NCBI GenBank assembly: GCA_023512255.1 | Contig: JAILZY010000016.1 | Coordinates: 1 to 56,633 of the forward strand | Source: a bacterium | GTDB taxonomy: Bacteria; SZUA-182; DTGQ01 | Direction: 5' to 3' | Length of the DNA: 56,633 bases | In this document: positions 16,861 through 25,766 of the stretch, in pieces | Layout of the letters: each line of letters begins with the position of its first letter | Position numbering within the stretch: the stretch's first letter is position 1 | Notes under the pieces: model-generated | Seen by the model: the letters and a program-made list of their open reading frames with translations, nothing else | What the model was told of the DNA's origin: nothing | The model's database searches: none | Position numbers and translations under genes: made by a program

Positions 16861-19158
16861 ATGAAAGAACATGAAAAAAAGAATGCATTAAAAAAGAATG
16901 CATTATTGTTTTTTTTAAGCCTTGTCTTCATTCTTATTTCAGGGATGAAAGTGGCTCGGGCTCAACAGGTTATCTATGTGGATCAGAAGCAAAGATTCTG
17001 GCCAGATGCAGTGAAGACTATCAGTGAGGGAATTGCGAAAGCGAAGACAGCCAATTGTAAGGAAATTTGGGTAGCAGAAGGTACCTACCAGGAAAGGATA
17101 CAATTGTTTGCCGGTCTTTGTTTGTATGGTGGTTTTGCGGGAGATGAGGTATTTGTAGGAGATAAACAGAAGAAAGAGATAATAGAGAATAGAAATTTTC
17201 GAGTTAATAGAACCGTAATAGACGCTGAGTTGAAAGGAGTAGCTGTAGTTGGAGCTCCAGGAGCAGTTATCGATGGATTGGTCATTAAGAATGGAAAAGC
17301 GGCTCAGGGAGGTGGAATTTTCTGTAGCCAAGATAATCCATATTCACCTGCGACGATAACCATTGAGAACTGCACGATCACCAGAAACGAGGCAAGCAGT
17401 GGCAATGGAGGAGGAATTTATCTTAATAACTATTCACCGACGATTCGAAATTGTGAAATTTTTGAGAACACTGCTCTCAATGGAGCTGGTGGCGGTATTT
17501 ATCTCCTGAGTACAACCGCAGGTCTGATCAAGAATAATGAGATTCAGCGCAACAGAGCATCGAAAGGTGCTGGGCTTTATCTTAGGGCCGTAGGTGCTGA
17601 AGTTGAAATTCGCAATAATCTTATCAGTCGAAATGTGGCCATGAGTGGTGAGGGTGGCGGCGTGTATATGGAAAAGTGCAGCAGCCCGCTCTTTTCAAAC
17701 AATGTTGTTGCTCAGAACCAGGCTAGAGATGGTGCTGGTGGAATTTATTTATATCTTAGCCATCCCATTCTTATCAATGACACCATCGCTGAAAACATTG
17801 CCACAATGAATGCCTACTCCGAATTATCTTGTATCCTTGCTCAACCAACGATTACCAATTGTATTATTTGGAGTATGGGTGGTGGATATGCGGTTTATAG
17901 CCAATATCCTATGACCAAGGTTTCCTACTCTGACATTTCCGATCTTGGAGTATTGGATATAGCAGGGGTAAACACCAATATAAGCCAGGATCCAAAGTTT
18001 AAAGATACTCTCTATCATCTTCAAACTGGCCCTGATGGCAGTGTTTGCATTGATGCAGGCGATCCAACTTCTCCTCTTGATCCTGATGGAACTCCCTGTG
18101 ACATGGGCGCCTATGGTGGAGCGGGGGCAGGTAAGGTAGGATGTGATTATGTGTTTCCGACCATTGAGGTGATGGTTGATCCAATTCCTCCCGTTGAGGC
18201 GAGCGGCTCTGGGGTAACCATGGCTTGGTTCAAGATCTCTCCGAGGTTAGTAGATAATGCCCTGGAGATTTATCTAAATGATACTCTGATAGTTGTTTTA
18301 AGCGACAATGATGCAATTCCTCCTAAATTTGTTTTGACTGATTCACAGGGGCTTCCGATTGATCCTGCAGCAATTGCCCTGGTGAATGGAGCGAATTTAC
18401 TAACCATAACTGCAATTGACAGCTATGGCCATCAATCGGCTCGCGGTATTCAGATCAATGTAGTTGACACTACTGCTCCGGTGATTACCTGTCCTGAGGA
18501 TACAACCCTTGAGGCTGAGGGTGCGGATGGGGTTTTGGCTACGAGTTCGGCTGCTCAGGCTTTCTTGGGGGCTGCTGTGGCCAGTGATGTAGTTGATGGA
18601 GCGGTGGCCGTGGTCAGTGATGCTCCGGCCGTGTTTGGTCTGGGTGAGACAGTAGTTACCTTTACGGCCACTGACAAGGCTGGCAATGTAGGTAGCTGTC
18701 AGGCGAAAGTATCTGTAGTTGACACTACTGCTCCAGTGATTACTAACTGCCCTGGCAATATTACGGTAAGAGCTGAGGGAGCTGCAGGGACATCTGCTGC
18801 CAGTGAAGCTATTCAGGCCTTCCTAAATGAATTTGCGGCTACGGATAAGGTAGGTGTGAGTGTTAGTAATGATGCTCCGGCCATCTTTCCTATTGGTGAT
18901 ACTGTAGTTACCTTTACGGCTCAAGATACTGCCGGTAACAAAACTACCTGTACGGCTACTGTAACCGTGATGAGAAGTGGAGATGTTGACGGGGACGGCA
19001 AGCTAACGATTAAAGATGCGGAGTATAGTTTTAGATGCTATCTTGGGCAAGGTCCATGCAGCCAGGCTTGCGATGTTGATGGAGATGGAAAGGTTACCAT
19101 CAATGATGCACGCTGTATCTTTCAGAAATATCTTGGGCAGCCATCCTGTCTCGACTAA
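16861..19158 (+). CDS. Secreted right-handed beta-helix protein with two HYR domains and a C-terminal dockerin-like domain
   Basis: A 765-residue protein. I place the start at ATG 16861 (MKEHEKKNALKKN), because it gives a proper signal peptide ending near VARAQQ. The longer frame adds a polar extension. Residues about 45-430 form a parallel beta-helix with many GGGI(Y/F) and NNxxxxNxA rungs (pectate-lyase-like fold, DUF1565-type start VYVDQ...). It ends with the CIDAGDPTSP / MGAYGG signature seen in choice-of-anchor Q polysaccharide-associated proteins. An Ig-like segment and two HYR domains (about 535-620, 620-705) follow. The final 60 residues are a dockerin-like domain with two DVDGDGK loops and the ending PSCLD. 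It would bind surface glycans and dock to a cohesin, possibly the next gene's product (inference). Confidence 0.8.
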   Translation: MKEHEKKNALKKNALLFFLSLVFILISGMKVARAQQVIYVDQKQRFWPDAVKTISEGIAKAKTANCKEIWVAEGTYQERIQLFAGLCLYGGFAGDEVFVGDKQKKEIIENRNFRVNRTVIDAELKGVAVVGAPGAVIDGLVIKNGKAAQGGGIFCSQDNPYSPATITIENCTITRNEASSGNGGGIYLNNYSPTIRNCEIFENTALNGAGGGIYLLSTTAGLIKNNEIQRNRASKGAGLYLRAVGAEVEIRNNLISRNVAMSGEGGGVYMEKCSSPLFSNNVVAQNQARDGAGGIYLYLSHPILINDTIAENIATMNAYSELSCILAQPTITNCIIWSMGGGYAVYSQYPMTKVSYSDISDLGVLDIAGVNTNISQDPKFKDTLYHLQTGPDGSVCIDAGDPTSPLDPDGTPCDMGAYGGAGAGKVGCDYVFPTIEVMVDPIPPVEASGSGVTMAWFKISPRLVDNALEIYLNDTLIVVLSDNDAIPPKFVLTDSQGLPIDPAAIALVNGANLLTITAIDSYGHQSARGIQINVVDTTAPVITCPEDTTLEAEGADGVLATSSAAQAFLGAAVASDVVDGAVAVVSDAPAVFGLGETVVTFTATDKAGNVGSCQAKVSVVDTTAPVITNCPGNITVRAEGAAGTSAASEAIQAFLNEFAATDKVGVSVSNDAPAIFPIGDTVVTFTAQDTAGNKTTCTATVTVMRSGDVDGDGKLTIKDAEYSFRCYLGQGPCSQACDVDGDGKVTINDARCIFQKYLGQPSCLD

Positions 19159-19241
19159 GATAGACAGCAGGAGATAGGGTTTTATGCATAAATTAGCAGG
19201 AAAGGATAATTTAGTAACTAAGGATAGAGGGAGCTTACATT

Positions 19242-22200
19242 ATGAGTAAGAAGTACAAGATAGGTCTTAGTATTCTATCAGTAATGTTGATAACCTTTGT
19301 TTGGTCTTCGCTGGTTTTGGCTGATGGGTTCACTATTGATAATCAAAGCTGTACGGGCACAGCCAATGAAGAGGTAACCTTTACCATCTCAGTCAGCAAT
19401 GCTCCGCGGGCAGTAGCCAGTTTTGGCTTTGAGATAAGCTTTGATGGCAGTGTGTTGGATTATGTGAGGTTTGAGCCGGGCGATTTGCTTTCATCTTCAA
19501 AATTTTCAATGTGTCAATTCAATAAGGTAAATAATAATACGGTAAAGGTTGGCGGTCTTGATCCTTTCGGCACTGGCGGTATAGCTAAGGGAGAAAGCGG
19601 CACGGTGGGAAGAATTACTTTTAAGGTTTTAGAATGCAAGTCTTCCCAAGTAACCGTAGCTAAGCTGACCGATGATATGGCTGGCTGGCCAGTGCAAGCC
19701 GGAAACTTGAAAGCACCGGTTGTTCAGCATGCTCCGGTACTACAGCCTATTGGCAACCAGAAAGTCATGGTTGGCAATACCTTATCCTTTACTGTTCAGG
19801 CTACGGATGAGGATGGGGATGCTATCACCTATGCTGCTTCCAATTTGCCTGCCGGAGCTACCCTTGATGAGAATAGTGGCCAGTTTACTTGGACTCCGAC
19901 CCAGGTTGGTACCTATTCGGTAGAGATCACGGCTACTGACAGCACGGGTAGAAGCAGCTCTGAAGCGATTGACATTGAAGTGCACTTAGCATCATTGTCT
20001 ATTAATAATCAAAGCTGTACGGGAGCAGCCAATGAAGAGGTAACCTTTACTATCTCGGTAAACAGCGCTCCTAATCAGGTGGATGCGTTCGGCTTTGAGG
20101 TGAGCTATGATGAGAGCGTACTGGAGTTTAAGTCTATCGGGCCAGAAGGTGGAACTCGCGGGAGTCTCACTCAGGATTTTAATTTATTCGGAGTCAACCG
20201 TATTAAGACTAACACTCTTAAGGTTGCTGGCTTAAAGGCTATGGGAGTAGGATTTGCCCAGGGAAGCAGTGGCTCGATAGTAAATTTAGTCTTTGTAGTA
20301 AAAAGCTGTGAACTAACAACCGTGAGTATTGTTCCTACTAGCCTTGATGGTGATGTAGCTGGCTGGTCATTGGCAGCAGGACAGCTCATTGAGGCTCCTA
20401 CTATTTCCTGCCCAGGCAATATCGTAGTTGAAGCTGATAGCCTTGGAGGAGCATTGAGCAATAATCCTCAAATTGAGGCCTTCTTGAATGGGGCTTCGGC
20501 CAAGGATGCTCAAAATAATCCTCTACCTGTAACTAACAATGCGCCCGCTGTATTTGCTCTTGGTAATACCACGGTAACCTTTAGCACAGTAAATAGCGCC
20601 GGCGCAGTGAATAGCTGTCAGGCGGTAGTTACAGTAGTGGATACCATTGGACCAACTATTACCTGCCCAGAGAATATTACGGTTGAGGCGGAAGGACCAT
20701 CTGGTGTTTCTGCCAGCAATGCCAAGATTCAGGCTTTCTTAAGTGGTGCTACTGCCTCGGATACGGTGGACGGTTCAGTGCCTGTTATCAACAATGCTCC
20801 AGCTCAATTTGCGCTTGGGAGCACAGAGGTAACCTTTACAGCCCAAGATGCTGCTGGAAACATCAATACCTGCTCTGCCCTGGTGAGCGTTGTTTTGGTG
20901 GACAAAACTCCTCCAACTATTACCTGCCCGCAGAGCATTACGGTTGAGGCGGAAGGACCATCTGGTGTTTCTGCCAGCAATGCCCAGATTCAGGCTTTCT
21001 TAAGTAGTGCTACTGCCTCAGATATGGTGGACGGTTCAGTGCCCGTTACCAACAATGCTCCAGCTCAATTTGCGCTTGGGAGCACAGAGGTAACCTTCAC
21101 GGCCAAAGATGCTGCTGGCAATAGTACAAGCTGTAAGGCTACAGTAGTGGTGGTAGATAAGACAGCTCCTGTGATCACCTGTCCTGGTGATGTTCTTAGA
21201 TTAGAGGCAGAGGGACCATCCGGTGTGTCTGCTCAGAGAGGGGCAGTACAAGCTTTCCTGCAAGATGCTGTAGCTGTGGATACGGTAGATTCTTCTGTAA
21301 CCATTACCAATGATGCTCCGGCACAATTTGGTCTTGGCTATACCCTGGTTACCTTTACGGCTGAAGATGATAGCGGCAATAAGAGCACCTGTACGGCTAC
21401 AGTGCTTGTTGAGGACACCACGCCTCCAGCTATTAGCTGCCCAGGAGATATCACGGTCGAGATAAATACCCCAGGTAGTGTGCCAGCCAGCAATGCCAAG
21501 ATTCGGGCTTTCTTGAATAATGTTGCGGCTTCTGACAGTGTATCGTCAGTAAGTATTACCAACAATGCTCCAGCTCAATTTGCGCTTGGGAGCACAGAGG
21601 TAACCTTCACGGCCAAAGATGCTGCTGGAAACACCAATACCTGCTCAGCAAGGGTGAATGTTGTTTTAGTGGATATAACTCCTCCGGCTATTACCTGCCC
21701 GCAGAGTATTACGGTCGCGGCTGAAGGACCACAAGGAGTATCTGCTAACTCTGCTCAAATTCGGGCCTTCTTAATGGAAGCTTCGGCCGATGACAATATT
21801 GATGGTAAAGTAGCGGTTACCAACGATGCGCCAAGTGTCTTCCCGCTTGGTGATACGACAGTAACCTTTGAAGCTCATGATAGTGCATTGAATATAGCCA
21901 CTTGCACGGCTGTTGTCCGGGTAGAAGACAAAACGCCTCCTGAAATTACCTGCCCGAAGGATATCACTATAGAGACTGAGAATGCTTCTGGTGTAGCTGC
22001 TAGCGATAAGAAGATTCAGGGCTTCCTGAAAGAGGCTTCGGCTGTGGATGCGATTGATGGCTCGCTAACGGTTACCAATGATGCTCCTCAGAAGTTCCCT
22101 GTTGGTGAAACAACGGTAACCTTCATGGCTACAGATAAAGCCGGCAATACCGCAAGCTGTACGGCTAAGGTAACGGTCAAAAAGGTTGCTCCTGCTGTTT

Positions 22201-22496
22201 CTACCACTACTGGTTTCTATGGCGGATTGTATGGTGGTATCTTTGGTGGACTTTACGGAACTAGTTATACAGGCTGGAGTGGGCTGAGCACGCCGTATTA
22301 TCAGCCGTCGATTGATCTTTACCAAACATTCGATAATCAGTTATACACTTTCCAGCAGCCATGGATTATCCAATCTATTTGGAATCCACTCTATAATAAT
22401 CCAACATGGCCTTTGTCGGTAACGAATTTTTGGAATCAGTCATTATTGAACTATCCATGGTCTAATCCATCATGGTATAGTTCATGGTCTTGGTAA
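19242..22496 (+). CDS. Scaffold-like secreted protein: two cohesin-like domains, Ig domain, seven HYR domains, aromatic tail
   Basis: A 1084-residue protein with a signal peptide (ends near LVLADG) and GAGGGAG ahead of ATG 19242. Domain order: cohesin-like 1 (about 29-160), He_PIG/Ig-like (163-247, GNTLSFTVQATDEDGD), cohesin-like 2 (248-383), then seven HYR repeats to about 981. Each HYR repeat opens with a PxITCP-type motif and closes with TVTFxAxDxAGN. Both cohesin-like domains share the strand motif NQSCTGxANEEVTFTISV and a central GFE(I/V)S(F/Y)D. The last 100 residues are rich in Trp, Tyr, Gly, Asn and Pro and match nothing I recognise. Dockerin-bearing neighbours lie on both sides (beta-helix 83 bp upstream, MopE-like downstream), so a scaffolding role is plausible. 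Binding itself is not shown by sequence. Confidence 0.8.
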   Translation: MSKKYKIGLSILSVMLITFVWSSLVLADGFTIDNQSCTGTANEEVTFTISVSNAPRAVASFGFEISFDGSVLDYVRFEPGDLLSSSKFSMCQFNKVNNNTVKVGGLDPFGTGGIAKGESGTVGRITFKVLECKSSQVTVAKLTDDMAGWPVQAGNLKAPVVQHAPVLQPIGNQKVMVGNTLSFTVQATDEDGDAITYAASNLPAGATLDENSGQFTWTPTQVGTYSVEITATDSTGRSSSEAIDIEVHLASLSINNQSCTGAANEEVTFTISVNSAPNQVDAFGFEVSYDESVLEFKSIGPEGGTRGSLTQDFNLFGVNRIKTNTLKVAGLKAMGVGFAQGSSGSIVNLVFVVKSCELTTVSIVPTSLDGDVAGWSLAAGQLIEAPTISCPGNIVVEADSLGGALSNNPQIEAFLNGASAKDAQNNPLPVTNNAPAVFALGNTTVTFSTVNSAGAVNSCQAVVTVVDTIGPTITCPENITVEAEGPSGVSASNAKIQAFLSGATASDTVDGSVPVINNAPAQFALGSTEVTFTAQDAAGNINTCSALVSVVLVDKTPPTITCPQSITVEAEGPSGVSASNAQIQAFLSSATASDMVDGSVPVTNNAPAQFALGSTEVTFTAKDAAGNSTSCKATVVVVDKTAPVITCPGDVLRLEAEGPSGVSAQRGAVQAFLQDAVAVDTVDSSVTITNDAPAQFGLGYTLVTFTAEDDSGNKSTCTATVLVEDTTPPAISCPGDITVEINTPGSVPASNAKIRAFLNNVAASDSVSSVSITNNAPAQFALGSTEVTFTAKDAAGNTNTCSARVNVVLVDITPPAITCPQSITVAAEGPQGVSANSAQIRAFLMEASADDNIDGKVAVTNDAPSVFPLGDTTVTFEAHDSALNIATCTAVVRVEDKTPPEITCPKDITIETENASGVAASDKKIQGFLKEASAVDAIDGSLTVTNDAPQKFPVGETTVTFMATDKAGNTASCTAKVTVKKVAPAVSTTTGFYGGLYGGIFGGLYGTSYTGWSGLSTPYYQPSIDLYQTFDNQLYTFQQPWIIQSIWNPLYNNPTWPLSVTNFWNQSLLNYPWSNPSWYSSWSW

Positions 22497-22607
22497 TAGT
22501 TTAGTAATGGAGTAAGGTGATCACCTCAAAGGTTAATAGAGTTGTTTCTATCTTCTTAAGATAGCATCTTTTGAGATAGTATCTTTTGAGGAGGATCGGT
22601 AAAAATC

Positions 22608-22646
22608 AAGGTTAGGTGGAGCCCATAAGAGGCTCCACCTAACCTT
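22608..22646 (+). terminator. Strong hairpin after the scaffold gene
   Basis: A 16-bp perfect stem (AAGGTTAGGTGGAGCC / GGCTCCACCTAACCTT) with the 7-base loop CATAAGA sits 112 bases after the stop. It is followed by ATCTTTAAAC and is likely the transcription terminator of the scaffold gene. Confidence 0.65.
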
Positions 22647-22755
22647 ATCTTTAAACTAATAGAGTTAGAGTTTAACTAATAGAATTTTAAAGTTTAAGGA
22701 TAAAGCATCATCGAGAATAAATTTAATTTAATGTGGGGGAAATTATGATTATGGT

Positions 22756-22802
22756 GCGCCAGAGCGTTTAGCCTTTCAATTAGCAAAACCTGGCGCTTTT
22801 TT
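22756..22802 (+). terminator. Hairpin followed by a T-run
   Basis: GCGCCAG (22756-22762) pairs with CTGGCGC (22790-22796), with inner GTTTAGC/GCAAAAC pairing, and runs directly into TTTTTT. This is a canonical intrinsic terminator in the rightward direction, placed in the gap before the MopE-like gene. The transcript it ends is not obvious: it may back up the hairpin at 22608, or end a short RNA. Confidence 0.65.
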
Positions 22803-23034
22803 GTTTGAAATTTTAGCAAAGAAATATCAGTAAAAAATTTAAAATAAATAATAAAACCAAAATAATGAGCACTAAATAATAAAAAGTAAAAGACAGATAG
22901 AGAAGTAGCAGTAAGGTTGATGCTGCCTGAAAGTGAATATGAGTCAACAAATACTTTGTAAACATTTATTTTATTAAGGCTTATTAAGGCTTTTTGGTAA
23001 AGGCATTTGCATTTGAGAAGAGAGGGGTTTTGTT

Positions 23035-24399
23035 GTGAGAGCAAAAATTTATTCATCCCTGGTAGGATTTTTATGGTTATTATTTTTCATCAGCTTAAAT
23101 ATTGTATCTCCGGTATTGGCGTACGCTTCATCTCAGGTGGTCGTGGCTGATGTATGTACAAAATCTTTTAGCGTTATTTATAACTTATCCCCTTACAATG
23201 GCGAGAGTTTGGATTTTAAGGTCTACGATAGCTCAGGTAGGGTGCTCAGAGAAGGGATCACCATAGAGAGAAGTGAGGCTGCTGGCCAGGCTTCTCAAAC
23301 CCCTCAAGCGAATAAGATCATAAAATTTACGGTAAAGGGTTTGACAGTAAATACCAGTTATTTTTATCAGCTCTTTGCTGACGGCGTGGCGATGCTTCCG
23401 ACCAGCAACCCTGTAAATTATGGGGAAAAATACAAAGTTACTACTGAAAAGCTAGATGGGAGTGAAAACCTGAAGATAACCAATGGAGACATAGTTACCA
23501 ATGATACGCTCCTATTGCCTGAATATCCACTGCAGGCCAGCTCCTTCGACATTGGTTCATCTCTAGTTTTAGTTGATATTCTCGACAGTCAAAATAACAA
23601 GGTTAATGATTACCCATTGTCAAATTGGGTAGGGTCTTGTTCTCTCGATGGACAAAAGTATGCCTGCATAAATTTAAATAACCTATTCAGCAAGCAATTC
23701 CATACGCCGCTTGAATTGATTGGCGGAGATAAAATCGAGATCACTTATTTACGACAAACGCAGACTTTAGCGGAGAGTGAAAAAAGGTTTATAGCAGAGC
23801 TCCCTCAAGAAATGATGATCTATACTTCCTTTATGCCAGCAGTTATCCCGCAGCCTAGAATTGCCTACTTTTATCATCAAGATAAAGATTATGATGGGTA
23901 TGGAAGTATCGAAGTTTCCCTATTTTTTTCAAACACACCTCCTTTTGGATATACCCAGGACGGGAGCGACTGTGATGATCAAGACGCTCGGGTAAATCCC
24001 AGAGCAGAAGAGCAATGCGATGGTAGGGACAATAACTGTGATGGTCGGGTGGATGAGGATCTTGTGCGGGAGTGTTCAACTGTATGTGGTCGCGGTATAG
24101 AAACCTGCCAGAGCGGACAGTGGGTTGGTTGTACGGCCCCGCAGCCTCAGCCTGAAATTTGCGGCGACAATATAGATAATGACTGCGATGGCGAAATTGA
24201 CGAAGACTGCTGTAGCGGAGACCTTAATGGAGATGGAGCGATTACCCCTGCTGATGCATTGATTGCCTTCCGGTGTTATTTGGGTATAATAGGCCCTTGT
24301 GATCCGTGTGTAGATGTAGATAAGAATGGGAGCGTTACTCCAGCAGATGCGCTTTGTTTGTTTAGGAAATATCTTAGTTTCCCCAGTTGCCTAGACTAA
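23035..24399 (+). CDS. Secreted MopE-like (putative metal-binding) protein with a C-terminal dockerin-like domain
   Basis: A 454-residue protein starting at GTG 23035 with AGAGAGGGG upstream. A signal peptide ends near VLAYASS. Residues 35-150 form a fibronectin-like beta domain. Residues about 285-395 hold Cys/Asp-rich motifs of the MopE type (DKDYDGYG, DGSDCDDQD, EQCDGRDNNCDG, EICGDNIDNDCDGEIDEDC), which are putative calcium or copper-binding loops found in many outer-surface proteins. The last 60 residues are a dockerin-like domain (GDLNGDGAIT, DKNGSVT) ending PSCLD. The protein is probably docked onto a cohesin and may bind metal (inference). Its exact substrate or role is unknown. Confidence 0.75.
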   Translation: MRAKIYSSLVGFLWLLFFISLNIVSPVLAYASSQVVVADVCTKSFSVIYNLSPYNGESLDFKVYDSSGRVLREGITIERSEAAGQASQTPQANKIIKFTVKGLTVNTSYFYQLFADGVAMLPTSNPVNYGEKYKVTTEKLDGSENLKITNGDIVTNDTLLLPEYPLQASSFDIGSSLVLVDILDSQNNKVNDYPLSNWVGSCSLDGQKYACINLNNLFSKQFHTPLELIGGDKIEITYLRQTQTLAESEKRFIAELPQEMMIYTSFMPAVIPQPRIAYFYHQDKDYDGYGSIEVSLFFSNTPPFGYTQDGSDCDDQDARVNPRAEEQCDGRDNNCDGRVDEDLVRECSTVCGRGIETCQSGQWVGCTAPQPQPEICGDNIDNDCDGEIDEDCCSGDLNGDGAITPADALIAFRCYLGIIGPCDPCVDVDKNGSVTPADALCLFRKYLSFPSCLD

Positions 24400-24436
24400 A
24401 GGTATATAAACTAAGGTATATAAAAGGAGACTAATA

Positions 24437-24635
24437 GGCACTGGTTCAGTTTAATTGAAAACCTCTACTTTTGTCTTTTTCGTCATTCCTGCAAGAGTAG
24501 GAATCCATGATAGTACTGGATTACCGCTTTTTGCAGAAATGACGGAGTAGAGAGAAGGTTTTATTATTTCAAGTAGTTACAAAAATACAAAAAAATTTGT
24601 TCACCTTGATTTTAAATCAAACTGAACCAGTACCC
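24437..24635. repeat. Composite inverted-repeat element
   Basis: The outer arms GGCACTGGTTCAGTTTAATT and the mirrored AATCAAACTGAACCAGTACC are inverted repeats with two mismatches in 20. Inside is a nested inverted repeat, CGTCATTCCTGCA... / ...TGCAGAAATGACG. It includes ATTCCTGC AAGA GTAGGAAT, similar to the dRS3-type palindromes known in other genomes. The element lies between the MopE-like gene and the glycosyltransferase. No target duplication was found. Confidence 0.6.
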
Positions 24636-24670
24636 AGCTATATTGAGAGCAGTTTAATTTTACTTTCATG

Positions 24671-24775
24671 CTACACTTTTGCAGAAATTTCTTAACGCCT
24701 TGAAATCCTTGAAAATTATCTCTAATAGCCAATCCATTAAAATCAAGGATTCGGAGAAAAAGTGCAAAAGCATAG
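24671..24775. mobile_element. MITE-like element, family B, copy 1
   Basis: This 105-bp element differs at only two positions from copy 2 (34806-34910). Its ends, CTACACTTTTGCA and TGCAAAAGCATAG, are inverted repeats (11 of 13), and there is an inner pair AATCCTTGA/TCAAGGATT. It is flanked by a perfect 8-bp direct repeat CTTTCATG at 24663-24670 and 24776-24783. The right copy of that repeat holds the stop codon of the glycosyltransferase gene. Confidence 0.8.
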
Positions 24776-24778
24776 CTT

Positions 24779-25762
24779 TCATGGTAAGAACTGTATCCGG
24801 GTCTGCCCGATAATTTCTTTAACCAGGTAGGTTTTCTTATTTTGGGATTCGTGATAGGTACGAATCAAAATTTCTGCTAAAAGCCCAATCATAATAAATT
24901 GGACACCGAGAATAACCAGGAGAATGGCGAGAAGAATAAGGGGATTTTTGTGTACCCACACTCCGTGGTAATACTTTTCAATTAGGGTGATTAGTCCGGT
25001 GAGGAATCCTGATCCAGTCAGGATCATGCCAAAGGTTCCGAAAAAGTATATGGGGCTCGTTGAGTAGTCGCATAGGAATTTAACAGTTATCAAGTCAAGG
25101 ATTACCTTGAAGATGCGAAGGATGCTGTATTTGGAAGCTCCAGCTTCTCGTGGACGGTGATTAACTTCGACCTCAGTAACCTTAGCCCCTATCCATGATG
25201 CATAAGCGGGAATAAAGCGGTGCATTTCTCCGTATAGCTTGATATTTTTAATAATTTCCCTTTTGTACGCTTTTAGAGTACAGCCATAGTCGTGGACAAA
25301 TACCCCAGTTACCAAAGCAATTAGCCGATTGGCAATAACGGATGGTAATTTCCTGCTTAAGAAAGCATCCTTTCGTTTCCTTCTCCAGCCACAGACAAGA
25401 TCATATCCTTGATTGAGAATACCCAAAAGCATAAGAATATCAGCCGGGTCATTTTGCCTATCTCCATCCATTGACACGACCAGATCTCCCAGAGCAAGGT
25501 CAAAACCTGCGCTGAGAGCTGCGGTTTGTCCAAAATTGCTTCGGAAGATAACGCTTTTGACCCGCGGATCACGCTGGCAAATTTGGTGCAACATTTGAGG
25601 GGTTCGGTCAGTGCTGCCATCATCAACAAAGATGATTTCATAGGGATGCTCATAATAACGAAGAGCTTGAGTAATTTCCTCAAACAGAGGATCCACATTC
25701 TCCTCTTCGTTGTAAACAGGAATAACAATAGAAAGTTTAGGTCTTGGTTGGACGTCTTTCAT
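24779..25762 (-). CDS. Family 2 glycosyltransferase, polyprenyl-phosphate type
   Basis: A 327-residue protein with the GT-A fold signatures PKLSIVIPVYNEEENV, VDDGSTDRTP and the metal-binding DxD in VSMDGDRQND. Further features are the DYGCTLKAY segment and the EVEVNHRPREAGASKY motif of the dolichol/undecaprenyl-phosphate sugar transferase group (DPM1/ArnC/GtrB-like). Two membrane helices follow at about 230-255 and 270-300. It would transfer a sugar from a nucleotide donor to undecaprenyl phosphate at the inner membrane. It starts four bases after the upstream membrane-TPR gene and is co-transcribed with it. That partner may be the flipped-donor-using membrane glycosyltransferase. The stop codon sits in the target repeat of a MITE-like element. 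Confidence 0.9.
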   Translation of the reverse strand: MKDVQPRPKLSIVIPVYNEEENVDPLFEEITQALRYYEHPYEIIFVDDGSTDRTPQMLHQICQRDPRVKSVIFRSNFGQTAALSAGFDLALGDLVVSMDGDRQNDPADILMLLGILNQGYDLVCGWRRKRKDAFLSRKLPSVIANRLIALVTGVFVHDYGCTLKAYKREIIKNIKLYGEMHRFIPAYASWIGAKVTEVEVNHRPREAGASKYSILRIFKVILDLITVKFLCDYSTSPIYFFGTFGMILTGSGFLTGLITLIEKYYHGVWVHKNPLILLAILLVILGVQFIMIGLLAEILIRTYHESQNKKTYLVKEIIGQTRIQFLP

Positions 25763-25766
25763 CTGA

